Shown in pieces: positions 8,230-18,373 of a stretch of DNA of 33,981 nucleotides (the first letter of the stretch is position 1; each line of letters begins with the position of its first letter). The position numbers and the translations under genes were made by a program. A model generated the notes under the pieces. It worked only from the letters and a program-made list of their open reading frames with translations. It did no database searches and was not told where the DNA came from. Source of the stretch: Multifurca ochricompacta (taxonomy: Eukaryota > Basidiomycota > Agaricomycetes > Russulales > Russulaceae); the NCBI GenBank assembly GCA_022496185.1, contig WTXG01000341.1, positions 1-33,981 on the forward strand. Reading direction: 5' to 3'.

Positions 8230-9429
8230 TCAGACAGTGGGCTCGTCAGTCTGAAGTTGATCAGCAATGCGCGGTGGTGAGCGGCGCGCCTGGCGACGGT
8301 GAGGGAGATGTCGACTGCCCAGTCCCCCAGCCTGCAAGACAGCACGTAGTTCGGGGTCTGGCACAAAACGAGCAACCTGAGTAGGGGGGATAGAGCATGA
8401 AGGGGCATGGATATAAGTGAGGTGGGGGAATATCCTGTAATAGAGGTCGGTGCGTGACATGGCATGCGTGGCTTCACGGATACTTTGTGAGGCTCGGTCA
8501 GCTTGGCGTCGCCAGTGAGCAATGTTGCGATGTGCTTCATCCAGGCGGTGAGTGGCATGGCGGAAGCGAGAGACTTCAGCCCAGGCTCCTGGGTCATGCA
8601 TGTTGTCTAGAGCAGCATCCACCAGGGGGTGTAGGATAGGTTGTCGTCAAAGAGATGCTGTTGGCGGGCAGAGAGGAGGGGGTTGGGACCATGAGCAAAG
8701 CGATAGAATGTAGTGGCATAAAGAGGGGCATGGCTGATGGGATGATGTTTTCCCATCGTGAAGTAGATGCGGGGGTCCACACAGCGGTATTCAAAGGCAA
8801 CCCAGCGAGCAATGTCAAGACGACCATCCCTGTCAATGATTCGTTGTGGGATGAAGCGGGGGGAGTGGATATGGTTGCGTTGAAAGGGGAAGCCGGGAGA
8901 GTCATAGTCTGAGCCTGGTTCATTGACTTCATGTTGCGTTTGTGTGACAATGTCTTCAGCTGGGAGGTGTGCAAGGGCAGGGGATGTAGGGCGATAGATG
9001 AAATGGGGGTCATCAGGTGGGGGTCCCTGGGTCTGTAGTCTAGCTCGGGCCTCCTCCAGTAGAAGTAGAACTCTGTTGCGGATGTCGTCCTCCAAGGTTT
9101 GGTTTGCTGCTGTGAGTGTCATTGCCTGGGTGAGATTGGTAGCTGGGTCGTCTGACAGAGTAAAGGGTGTTGATGGGCATGGTGGAGAAGGAAGGGGGGT
9201 TGTTGTTGGTGTAGGAGGTAGTGTGGGAGCAACCTGTGGTCGTATCATGGCAGCTTTAGTCGCAGCATCCAGAGCAGCAGATCTAGTAGCTTCAAAGACC
9301 TCAGGATCGTTTATAGGGGATGGCGCTCGTCCGTGAGAGGGTGCGGAAGTGGGAAGTAGACATTCTTGGGGTGAATCGGTAGAATTTACGTTCTTGGGTG
9401 AGACGAGTGGTGCGTTTTATACGGGCCAT
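8230..9429 (-). pseudogene. ORF3: accessory gene between pol and 3' LTR of gypsy-1
   Basis: A candidate ATG (MARIKRTTRLTQERKFYRF, strongly basic) lies at 9429, 73 bases after the pol stop; after one frame change the coding continues as DPEVFEATRSAALDAATKA. A Pro/Thr-rich stretch and an acidic, helix-prone segment (LLLLEEARARLQTQ) follow, then a block beginning FPFQRNHIHSPRFIPQRIID and continuing DGRLDIARWVAF. A second frameshift at a run of five C near 8625-8632 leads into LDNMHDPGAWAEVSRFRH and a Trp/Arg-rich helix, ending at 8230. I do not recognise a known domain. The FPF block and the LDNM block are homologous to ORF3 of gypsy-2 (28791-29976). The role is unknown; it could be a second structural or nucleic-acid-binding protein. 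With its frameshifts this copy is broken. Confidence 0.65.
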
Positions 9430-9501
9430 AGGTATCAGGGGGCGAAGAGAGAGGAAAAAAAAGGATGGGGTTCAGGATGGTGGGGTAGATTCACCCCTTC
9501 T

Positions 9502-10665
9502 TTAAGAGTGGTGTCGACCCTGGCGCCTAGATAAAGAGTCATAGTATTGTTTCACAAGTTCAGGGGCATGACAGTCTTCTTTATTTACCCAGGAGTTGTC
9601 ACTCGTGGGATATCCCTTCCAGCTGACCAGGAATTGGAGATGGTGAGAGCGGCCATGGAGTCTATGACCTAAAATAGCCTCCACTTCATATTCCTCCTCA
9701 TGGTTCACAATGTCAGGTGGTGGCCTGAGGAAGTTTGGGCCGTGAGCAGTTGTTTCATTATAGGGAGAGAGGAGATCAATGTGAAACACGTTGTGGATCT
9801 TCATATGAGAGGGTAGAGATAATCTATAGGCAACCGGGGAGATGCGTGCCGAAACTCGAAATGGGCCGTATCGGCGTGGGGCGAGTTTCGTCGAGGGGAG
9901 GTATGTCTTGATGTTCTTGCCTTCGAGCCAGACCTGTGAACCGACGGGGAATTCCGGATATGTCAGGCGTGTAGCGTGTGAACGGAAGGCTGCCTCCGCT
10001 CGCATGTGGGCGTGTCGTAGGCTGTTTAGACGGTCGTCTAGGCGAGGGACGTCCGTGTCGGATAGTTGTGCTTTCCAATCTAATGAAACGCCGTGGATTA
10101 GTGCGTGTGGAGACAATTTAGTTCGCTCATGTGTCCAGGAATTATGGACATATTCGGCAAGCGGGAGGTAGTCGACCCATTGGTGTTGATCGTTACCGAC
10201 CCAGAGGCGGAGATATTGTTCTAACCATAAGTTCATGCGCTCACTTGCACCGTCGGTGCGGGGGTGAAAGGCCGTTGACAGGTTCTGTTGGATCTGTAAG
10301 GAGGTTGCTAGGGCTCGAGAGAATTGAGAGGTGAAACGCGGATCGCGATCCGAAATGATGCGCCGCGGGACGCCGAATAGCGGGAATATGTGTCGATAGT
10401 AGAGTGTTGCAACCCCCTCACCCGTGATATCTTTCGAGCACGGAATGAATTTAGCCGCTTTCGAACAACCTTGATCCACAATGGTTAGTACAGCGTCGTA
10501 GCGACCAGAGACAGGGAGGTCTGTGATGAGGTCCATGGCAATGTATTGGAAGGGCCCGCGGACGCTGGTACATCTAGTGGAAAAAGCGGAACTTTCTTTG
10601 TTAGTTAGGCTTGTTTTCTTGACATGGTGCACAGCCGCGAATGTATTCGCGTACAAAGTCCGTGA
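9502..10665 (-). pseudogene. gypsy-1 integrase with GPY/F region and chromodomain
   Basis: From about 10656 the frame is open to the stop at 9502 (384 residues). The catalytic core shows D in YIAMDLITDL, D in ISDRDPRF and E in GASERMNLW, i.e. the DD35E set. The GPY/F-like part (RRYGPFRVSARISPVAYRL, HNVFHIDLLSPY) follows, then a chromodomain (YEVEAILGHRLHGRSHHLQF, LVSWKGYPTSDNSW). Chromodomains of this type bind methylated histone H3 and steer insertion to heterochromatin. The N-terminal zinc module is partly in another frame (FVREYIRGCAPCQENK near 10610-10665), so at least one frameshift separates it from the core. The first Met at 10656 is therefore not the start. Integrase core and chromodomain are the best preserved part of this element. 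Confidence 0.92.
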
Positions 10666-10727
10666 GTCCGGCCCTTCGTAATCCTGCTGAATTTTTCTAA
10701 TGGTTTTATCAATACCAGGGTGTCCCG

Positions 10728-11643
10728 CTAGGATATGGTCATGGTGCTGGTGTAGAATCTTTTGTCGTTCGGATAACGTTTGAGGAACGGGAGTTTATTG
10801 GTACGGGCTACCTTAACAAACAACGCCGGTGGTAAGACAGTGATTGCTTCATTATCACTATCACCATGTTCGGCATCAGGTCTACGCGATAGCATGTCAG
10901 CTACCGTGTGTAGTTTGCCGGGAATATGTTCGAGGGAGAAGTCGAAATCAGCTAATTCTTGAAGCCACCGTGCTTGGCGGCGATTGAGTTTTTGCGGTTC
11001 TTGAAATATTGTAAATTGTTGTGATCGGTGCGCACTTGTACTTGTCTTGGGCTCCCAGAAGATACTGGCGCCATGTTCGGAAGGCGACCATAATTGCGAA
11101 TAGTTCTCGATCGTAAATGTCCCAATTTCTTTGGGTAGCATCCAGTGTCTTTGAGAGATACGCGATGGGGTGTAATCGTCCATCATGGTCCTTTTGACTA
11201 AGTGTCGCTCCTACTGCGAACCCTGAGGCGTCTGTATCTACGATGAAAGGTTTGGTGAAGTCTGGTTGAGCAAGAACTGGTTGTGAGGTCACTCGTTGTT
11301 TTAGAGTATCGAAGGCGTTCTGTTCGTCTGTTGTCCATTTCCACGGATTCTTTACACTGGTGAGGGCATTCAGGGGTGCTGCAATCTTACTGAAGCCTTG
11401 TATAAACCGTCTGTAAAATTGACAAAATCCGAGGAACGATCTGACTTCTTTAACCGTGGTCGGGGTTTTCCAGGATGTGATGCCCTCGACTTTTACTGGG
11501 TCCATATGAACCTGATTTCCTTCTAAGATTAGGCCGAGATATTCAATTCGCGTCTGTTCGAATGCACATTTTTCCGGCTTAAGATATAGATCGAGTTTAT
11601 TGAGTTTGTCCAGAATACAGTGGACTTTAGATCGGTGGTTCAC
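10728..11643 (-). pseudogene. gypsy-1 RT connection and RNase H
   Basis: One frame (11643 to 10948) gives EYLGLILEGNQVHMDPVKVE, VRSFLGFCQFYRRFIQGFSK, then RNase H: PFIVDTDASGFAVGATLSQ, RLHPIAYLSKTLDATQRNW, DIYDRELFAIMVAFRTWRQY. A second frame (11186 to 10728) carries the remainder, KLNRRQARWLQELADFDFS and HIPGKLHTVADMLSRRPD. The switch between frames near 11030-11050 is a frameshift. The Asp of VDTDAS and the Glu of DRELFA are the RNase H acidic residues. These features are typical of Ty3/gypsy pol; the protein would not be made as one chain here. Confidence 0.88.
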
Positions 11644-12333
11644 GGATCGGAGTCAGTATGTATTAGAATGTCGTCCATATAGACCGTGAACCAGGCCCTT
11701 CCTGAGGCATCGTGTTCGTCTAATTCTTCACGGAATTCCGCGTTCATCATGGTTTGAAATGTGGCTGGGGAGTTGGTTAGTCCGAAAAACATCACGTTAG
11801 GCTCGTAAAGACCGCGATTGGTTTTGAACGCCGCTTTCCAATGATCTTCTGGTACGATTCGTACGTTATTGTAGCCCCAACGGATATCCATTTTGGTAAA
11901 TAGAGTGCTTCCTCTTACGCGATCGATAAGCTCAGGTATGAGAGGGAGTGGGTACGTATTTCGGATGGTCCAACTGTTAAGTTTTCGATAGTCTTGACTG
12001 GACTAGTTTCCCGTCTTCTTCTTGATGAAGAAGAAAGGGGAGCGTAGGGTGATTTTGATTCAGTGATATACCCCTTCTGTAAGTGCTCATCTAGGAACTT
12101 ATTGAGCGCGTCTGCTCGCCCGGTCCCAACGGGTAGATCTTGCAGTCTAGCGTGGCGGGTGCGTCTGGTTTTAGTTCGATTTTATGATCCCAGAGGCGTG
12201 CCGCCGGGAACCGTTGCGCTTCTTGATCGCTAAAAACCTTCTGATGTCGTTGATATTCTTTTGGAACGATCTGATCCCAAGTTCGCTCTGTCGTGTCTTT
12301 GGCTTTGATCGCCAATTCTTGTGCTATATTCAA
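11640..12333 (-). pseudogene. gypsy-1 reverse transcriptase core
   Basis: The N-terminal part is at 12333-12091 (ERTWDQIVPKEYQRHQKVFS, RLWDHKIELKPDAPA). A broken stretch at about 11892-12090 should hold motifs 1-3; remnants of the SPFFFIKKK type are legible near 12015-12040. The palm follows at 11891-11640 (MDIRWGYNNVRIVPEDHWKA, FKTNRGLYEPNVMFFGLTNS) with the catalytic YMDD in WFTVYMDDILIH. Together these identify a Ty3/gypsy reverse transcriptase. At least two frame changes and a stop separate the pieces. Confidence 0.88.
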
Positions 12334-12399
12334 ACGTTTAAGTCGGCTGTCAGGTAGATTGAACTTGAGTGATTGGTCGAGGGTTCCCGTTGTCCAGTC

Positions 12400-12700
12400 A
12401 TGGTCGGGTTATTTGCGGCGAGCCAAGGATACCCAAGAATCATTTCATCGGAGCTGATAGATGCAACGTAAAAGCGATGATTTTGTTGATTGTCATTAGT
12501 TGTGACTGTGAGATCTACACGTTGCGTGATGGTGTGTGTTTGATTAGGTGATCCGTCCGCGTTCTGGAGCTTTTTTGGAATAGTTAGTCATTTCGTGGGG
12601 AGGCAATGTTTGATGACCGTTCGATAATTGATGAAGTTTTGGTTGCACCGCTATCCACGAGTGCTTGTATGTGGGCCTTATTTGTCGTATCATGTAGTGG
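12400..12700 (-). pseudogene. gypsy-1 aspartic protease
   Basis: The active-site motif VDSGAT is legible at 12641-12658 (context HIQALVDSGATKTSS), and the C-terminal flap-side motif ILGYPWL at 12420-12440 (context MILGYPWLAANNP). Their spacing of roughly 70 codons suits a retropepsin. Stops and frame changes between the two show that the gene is broken. It would have cleaved the Gag-Pol polyprotein. Confidence 0.75.
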
Positions 12701-12984
12701 AACAGATATTTTCATTGATTTTAGAATGATCTATATACATGATGTGAAAGTATCGCTCGAATGTAGGCCGTGTCATTCAAGCGATGTAAAAATCCTCGTC
12801 GCCACTGAATTTCTCCTGGAGTTTCTGGCGCTGTTCATCTGTCATAGTCCTAAGAGCTGTAGCAAGCGCGTCGAGATCGACTGTCGGGGTGATTGACGCG
12901 TTAGTGGAGGTGGGCGCCTTTGTGGGTACCGTTGCAGTCGTGGGTGTTTCGGCGATTGTGGCAGTGCGGGCCGGTGTGGGGGTT

Positions 12985-14138
12985 TCTCACGTGGTTTCTT
13001 ATTCGGGCAGTCTCGGACCAAATGCCTCGCCTACCGCATTCAAACCATCAGCCTTCCTTTTTGTATTGTTCTTTCTCTTCGACTGTTACGGCTTTCTTTA
13101 TGACTTCGGGGGTTGAGACATCGTGATCACGTCGTCGATAGAATGTAATTTATTACCACGTGGTGGTGTGTTGGTTGTGGGTCTCATGCCGAGAGCATCC
13201 TTACTGTATAACCAGTTAGCGTGATGCTTCCTGGCAGATGCTGCTGCTTCGTCGAAGGTTCTGGGTTGATCGAATAATAGCATAGTTTGAACGAGACGCG
13301 TGGGGAGGCCTCGGTGGAAGTATTGCCGAGCGGCCGGATCATCGATGTGAAGTTCTGCCCTTGTGGCCAGCGTGCGAAATTCGGCGATATAGTCATCAAT
13401 GTTTGAATCGCGCATTTGTAATCGATCTAGTGCGCGTAGTGCCTTTTGTCCTGCTGCCACGTCGGCCCACGCTTCTTGGAAAATCTGTTTGAATCCGGCC
13501 CAAATGTATGGAACTCGGATGTTCCCTTCTTTGATGTCGGTCAACCACTTGATTTGATCCACCACCCAGCGATCCACCCTGGGTCCTCGTATCAATCCCA
13601 GGGTATATGCGACTCTGGTTCTTCATTTTGGACTGTGGCCACGTTTTCATTCAGGCTGAAAATAGTTCTAATTTCGCAAGCCAATCCATGGATGTATCGC
13701 GGTTCCCTTCGAAGAAGGGTGGTGGTACACCTATCATGGTTCCTCCTCCAGGGTTCATTATTCTTATGCCTGAAACTGGTGGGTCCAGTGGTGGTTCGTC
13801 AGGGTGTCTCCTACTGTCCGCGTGGTTGTCGGTCTATCCTCTGGGCTTCGTTCAGGTCGACCGGAGTGCGTTTCGACAATGTCTTCCTCCGCGGCCCTTC
13901 GCGCCTGTCTGGTATTTGGTCTTGCCGCCATTGTTTGTGGGGTAGCGGTTCTGGTGTCAATGTTGATTGTGTCGTCGTCTGTTGCTAGTAATGCGAATCG
14001 GTTGTGGAGATCAAAGGGTAAGTCTTCACTTTCTTGAGGTTCTAATTCTTCAGTTGGTAGGTATCGTCGTGGGGATGTCTCGTCGAAGGACGTTCGTTTG
14101 GACGGTGGGGTTCTGGGCTCGTGTGTTGAAGACGTCAC
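12985..14138 (-). pseudogene. gypsy-1 gag
   Basis: The N-terminal part (14138 to 13764) is a hydrophilic region rich in Thr, Arg and Glu (LPTEELEPQESEDLPFDLHN). A frameshift leads to PPPFFEGNRDTSMDWLAKLE near 13650-13740, the usual start of a capsid domain. The retrotransposon Gag core runs at 13595-13098: YIWAGFKQIFQEAWADV, RLQMRDSNIDDYIAEFRTLA, YFHRGLPTRLVQTMLLF. A damaged CCHC zinc knuckle follows at about 12985-13050 (ECGRRG in one frame, HLVRDCPNKKP in another). This protein would form the particle shell and package RNA. At least three frame changes break it. Confidence 0.85.
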
Positions 14139-14210
14139 GATTGGGTGTCGGGCAAGGGACGCATCATCGTCGCCTTGCAGTTCTGGTGAGTTCTTCTGTT
14201 AAGTTCTGTA

Positions 14211-14223
14211 AAGTCTGTTCTTA
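14211..14223 (-). promoter_or_regulatory. gypsy-1 primer-binding site (probable self-priming)
   Basis: Directly after the 5' LTR the sense strand reads TAAGAACAGACTT. Twelve of these bases (AAGAACAGACTT, + strand 14211-14222) are perfectly complementary to AAGTCTGTTCTT in the LTR (14485-14496), which begins about 34 nt after the start of the sense TATA box and so lies at or near the expected RNA 5' end. This matches the arrangement of Tf1-type elements, whose RNA 5' end folds back to prime. I recognise no tRNA complement at this place. Confidence 0.7.
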
Positions 14224-14825
14224 TGTCACAGCTAGGTGTAACGCTGTGTCGAGGTTCTGGGTTTCAAGGTCGTTTTATCAAGTCTTCAAGTCCTTCTAGG
14301 TCAAGTCAAGTTAGGTCAAAGTATGCCGGTCAAGGGCACGCACGTGAGACGAAGTCAAGCAGAGACGCTAAGTCCTGCCACAAGTTTCTGGGTTCGAAGT
14401 CCCTCTAAGGCGCAAACTTAGAAGGTTCAAGTGGGGGTTGTTCAGTCCAGTGAAGTGAGTCCTAAGCACCTGTATTGAATACAGAAGAACAGACTTAGGG
14501 TCCTGTTCTGATCTACTAGGGGTTTATATACATGTTCTTGTGCTATGAAGGTTGGTTCTGGTAGTTACTAGAGTGTTCACTAGGTAGTCTAATGGTTGTA
14601 CAGTAGAATACCCCAGAAGGATAAAGAAGGGAGAGGGGTTGCGCCCTCTGGATGTTGATCAGTAAGCCACTAAGTAGGATCAGTAAGCAAATCAGTCAGC
14701 ATGTAAGTAATAAGTCCTTCATAAGCAAGTCATGTGTGTATCTGTGTGATATAGTAAATATAGAAAAAGAAAAAGTAAACGACATGATGCACATGACTCT
14801 AATACCAGCAGATGAAACCGTCACA
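14224..14825 (-). repeat. gypsy-1 5' LTR (right)
   Basis: This is a 602-bp LTR with the same termini as the left copy. The sense TATA box is at 14523-14530 and the probable RNA start motif at 14485-14496. The U3 side (about 14460-14825) differs from the left LTR at only a few positions and short indels, while the U5 side (14224 to about 14455) is clearly diverged. It abuts the truncated 3' region of copia-A at 14826 with no visible target duplication. Confidence 0.92.
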
Positions 14826-14950
14826 GGAGAGGAGTGATCTGAAGTGTATTATGCAAACTGAAATGCGTTGAGTTGCACACTTCTGATGTCACATTCAAGG
14901 TCGACAATGTGCACACACTTCTTGTGTCACTCTCAAGGTCGAGAATATAC

Positions 14951-17034
14951 TCATATAAGCCCAAGTCTAGTAACCATGTTTTCATGTGATGCTCTTGGTA
15001 GAGACTTTGTGAAGCCATCTGCCAGCATTTCACCAGTGGGAGTTCGCACTAAATCAATTAGATGCAATTCAACATACTCTCTGATCACATGGTACTTTAT
15101 TGGTATGTGTTTTGACCGCCTTCCTGTGACAGGGTTTAATGCCAAGTCTACAGCACCCTTATTGTCACAATGGAGTTGTATGGGTGAAGTAATTTCATAT
15201 CCCAATTCCTCCATGAATGTCCTATACCATGCAGCCTGATTGGAAGCTTCAGCTAGGCTCATGTATTCAGCTTCTGTGGTGGACTGTGCTACAGTTTTTT
15301 GCTTTCTAGAGCACCAAGATATGGCTCCATTTGCAAGCATATAGACATAGCCAGAAGTAGAGTGGCAATCCTCTTGATCTCCCCATGAGGAATCTGCAAA
15401 GCCATGAAGGCCACTCTCTTTGTTCCCTCCAGAATATCGCACCCTGTAGTTCATAGTAGTATTAAGATACTTAAGAACATATTTTGCTAGGCGCAGATGA
15501 TGTTGTGAAGGATTGGAAGCATATTGACTAAGGCGCGCAACAGCAAAGCTAATATCGGGTCTGCTTCCAATCTGCACCCATAGCAGTGACCCCATTAGTT
15601 GTTGATACTTCTTTATTTCTGAAGTAGATGCCTGGCCTTCAAACTTGACCAGATGTGCATCTGTGCCAGCTGGTAGGGGAGTGTATACTGGATTGGAATC
15701 CCTCATCCCAAACTTCTCAAGAATAGACAAAACATAAGCTGCCTGATCAATTTCCAGCATCTTGTTAGGACGATCTCTGGTGATGTTAACACCAAGATAT
15801 GACTGGATTTCTCCCAAGTCAGTCATCTCATATTGGCTAGATAGAGATTCCTTCAGCCATGTTATCTTATCTTTTGAAGATCCAAGTATAGTGATGTCAT
15901 CAACATAAAGAATGATGAAAAGTGAATCATCCCCCCCATGGTGATGATACACATATACTCCTGCATCAGAGTACGTCCGAGTGAAGCCCAGTTCCATAAG
16001 ACTGCATGAAATTGAAGATTCCATGCTCAGGAGGCTTGTTTGAGGCCGTATAACGCTTTTTGTAGCCTACAAACTTTGGACTCTTGTCCAGCAATGATGA
16101 AACCAACAGGTTGCTCCATATAAATCTCCTCATCCAGATTGCCATGAAGGAATGCTGATTTGACATCCATCTGGTGGATTTCCCAATCTTCTAGCGCAGC
16201 TAACACTAGTAATAAGCGAAGTGATTCAAATCTGGCGACTGGGGAGAATGTTTCATCAAAGTCCACTCCTTCTATTTGAGTGAAACCTTTTGCCACTAGC
16301 CTAGCACGAAACTGTCCATCTGGTTTCAGCTTAAAAACCCATTTGGATTTGACTGCCTTTCTTCCTTCAGGAAGATCCTCAAGGCACCACACATTTAACT
16401 TTTTTAAAGCATCTATTTCATATTGACATGCTTCAAGCCACTCAGTGGCATTATCAGATTGCATTGCCTCCTGAAAAGTCAGGGGGTCTCTATAAGAGAC
16501 ACCAGCAGCATTTAGCAACTCCATGGTCCCAAGTCTGGTTGAACCTTGCACAAACTCTGCATTATCCTCATTATAAAAGCGAGGATTCAGACGACGTGAT
16601 CGTTTTGGCATAACAATATCAAGATCTAAATCTTCTTGTATAGCCACTGATCGTCGTTCAGAGTGTGGACTTTCCCTAGTAAAAACTGGTTGGGAAAGTT
16701 TGCCTCTAGCCTTTTTTGTTGACTTTCTAACAGCACAAGTTCTGGTGGGGAGTTGGGAGGGTTCCATTATTTGGGACGGTGGTGTCTGATAAATGGTGTC
16801 TGTGTGTGTGTCTACTTCATTATCAGGTGTGGTAGGCTCAGGATTTATTTGAGGAGGCTCCACTACCTCCTGTTCCTCAACCTTGGTATCCTTATACTCA
16901 GGATCCTGAGGAACTGTGGCTATTGCTGGTGAGGGCTGGACAGACCCTCCTTCTACAGGAATAGCTTGTTGCTTTCCTTTATCTCTGTTGTCTGATACAG
17001 AGTGGGATGGGAATGACTCTTCATTAAATGTCAC
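14951..17034 (-). pseudogene. copia-A reverse transcriptase and RNase H
   Basis: The first frame (17034-16027) starts in the variable linker after integrase and enters RT: AVKSKWVFKLKPDGQFRARL, DETFSPVARFESLRLLLVLA, HQMDVKSAFLHGNLDEEIYM, ALYGLKQAS. It ends at a TGA that replaces an expected Arg codon (CGA to TGA, a CpG transition); a one-base deletion shortly after changes the frame. The second frame (16024-14951) carries FIILYVDDITILGSS (YVDD catalytic pair), QLMGSLLWVQIGSRPDISFA, and RNase H with GFADSSWG, TTEAEYMSL, HCDNKGAVDLAL and MLADGFTKS. RT and RNase H are therefore complete apart from these two lesions. The sequence is very close to the fragment at 2-862. Confidence 0.92.
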
Positions 17035-17695
17035 ATCTCTGGATGAAACAAAGGACCGGGTATGTCTATCCCATAGATGTAGCCTTTACTATTTGGCTCA
17101 TACCCAACAAAGACAGCCTTTTTGGCTTTAGGATCCAATTTTTGCCACTTGTTTTCTGGAACATGATAATATGCTTCACAACCGAAGACTTTAAAATAAG
17201 AGACATCTGGTATGTCCCCAACCAGAAGCTCTAGCGGTGTCCTCCACTTGTTAGAATGGATGGGAGTTCTGTTATATATGTGACATGCTGTAGAGACAGC
17301 GCACTCCCAAAAGCCAAGAGAAAGTCCAGCATGATGAAGCATGCTAGTGGCTTTCTCCATTATGGTTCTGTTGAACCTTTCAGCTCTTCCATTTTGTTGT
17401 GGGGAATATGGCATCGTGAGTTTATGCTCTATGCCAGCCTCACTTAGCAAGGACTTCAGCTCTTATTAACATATTCACCACCATGGTCTGTGTGTAAGGT
17501 CTTTATTTTATTATTTGTTTTGTTTTCTAAGAATGCCTTAACACTTGCAAAGACCGATTTGAAGTAATGTTTTGCTTTCATTGGAACAACTATAGCACTA
17601 TGGCTAAAGTCATCTATGAAAGTGGCGAAATATAAATTCCCTTGTATTGAGGTACATTGAAGTGGACCGACTAGATCACTATGAATGACCTCCAA
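17031..17695 (-). pseudogene. copia-A integrase
   Basis: The core starts at 17695 (EVIHSDLVGPLQ, first Asp; TLHTDHGGEYVNKS, second Asp), and a single-base loss near 17456 shifts the frame. It continues at 17450-17031 with LTMPYSPQQNGRAERFNRTI (catalytic Glu), YFKVFGCEAYYHVPENKWQK and KAVFVGYEPNSKGY, the conserved copia integrase C-terminus. Integrase joins element cDNA to host DNA. Apart from the frameshift the core appears complete. Confidence 0.9.
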
Positions 17696-17806
17696 GGGTG
17701 CTGAAGCCCGCTTATGAGAGGGAGGGAAAGGAAGGCGATGGGATTTCCCATTTTGCAGCCATGACAGGCTTTACTTCCTCCTGGCTATTTTTTAAACTGA
17801 GACCTT

Positions 17807-18022
17807 TTACGGCCTCAGGAGCATATCTTTTAGGGCTTGTTTAGACATATGACCCATTCTAAGATGCCAGGTATCAAGGCTGGTTGATGCAGTATTTAGG
17901 GCAGTGGTTGATTTATCCACTATTGACCCTTGGATCCAATATAGATCCCCAGCCTTGATTCCTTCCGCTATTCTTTGTCCTTTATACTCTATTGCGACAT
18001 TATATTGATCAAATAAGACCAT
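17807..18022 (-). pseudogene. copia-A GAG-pre-integrase zinc region
   Basis: The frame reads LDTWHLRMGHMSKQALKDML, the HH part of the HHCC module before the integrase core. The Cys pair should follow downstream on the sense strand, between 17700 and 17800, where the frame is broken (fragments of the LPFPPSHKRAS type are legible). It sits between protease and integrase core as in other copia elements. Confidence 0.8.
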
Positions 18023-18338
18023 ACCGCCTTATTGGTGATATGACTTGTTGATAAGATGCATTTCCTGCTGATGGCATGTAGAAGATGTTGTTAAGTTCCA
18101 ATATATAATTTTTATTGGTCCTTATATGGACACTTCCTACTCCTTCTATTGGGACCACGGTTCCATCCGCCACTGTGACAGTATGTCCTGAATGAGGCAG
18201 ATATTCATGGAAATCTGACTCAAAGGGTGTGAAGTGGGTGGTGGCACCACTGTCCATCATCCAGGCAAATCCATCATCTTGAAAGATTTCCTCAGTTGCA
18301 TTTAAAGTATAAAGTTTAATGTGAGGTGTCTCATGCAC
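18009..18338 (-). pseudogene. copia-A aspartic protease
   Basis: The open frame contains FAWMMDSGATTHFTPFESDF, with the intact DSGAT active site, followed by HTVTVADGTVVPIEGVGSVH and ELNNIFYMPSAGNA. This is the standard copia protease layout. The frame ends at 18009 and overlaps the pre-integrase frame in another phase, so a frameshift separates protease from integrase. It is well conserved otherwise. Confidence 0.88.
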
Positions 18339-18373
18339 CTCCTGTATTCTTCCACTACCATTAACTATTGTAG

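Larger units (their letters stand above)
7591..14825 (-). mobile_element. Ty3/gypsy chromodomain element 'gypsy-1' with extra ORF3
   Basis: In sense order (- strand): 5' LTR 14224-14825, primer-binding site 14211-14223, gag about 12985-14138, protease about 12400-12700, RT, RNase H, integrase with chromodomain to 9502, ORF3 9429-8230, polypurine tract 8212-8201, 3' LTR 7591-8200. The gene order RT-RNase H-integrase and the chromodomain place it among chromoviruses. Frameshifts break every domain, so it is not autonomous. Flanking 5-mers are GGGGT on the left and GGAGA on the right, so no target duplication is present. The left neighbour is a truncated family B LTR and the right neighbour a truncated copia. 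The internal region is CpG-rich compared with gypsy-2. Confidence 0.93.

Noticed and set aside
9349..10334. Several + strand open frames opposite gypsy-1 pol
   Set aside because: They lie antisense to clear integrase and ORF3 coding sequence, have no domain, and their composition follows from the opposite strand.
13446..14299. + strand frames of up to 180 codons over gypsy-1 gag
   Set aside because: They are antisense to the Gag capsid region, rich in Ser, Val, Cys and Trp, with no recognisable motif.
7591..14825. gypsy-1 as an intact, active retrotransposon
   Set aside because: Gag, protease, RT, RNase H, integrase N-terminus and ORF3 are all broken by frame changes or stops.
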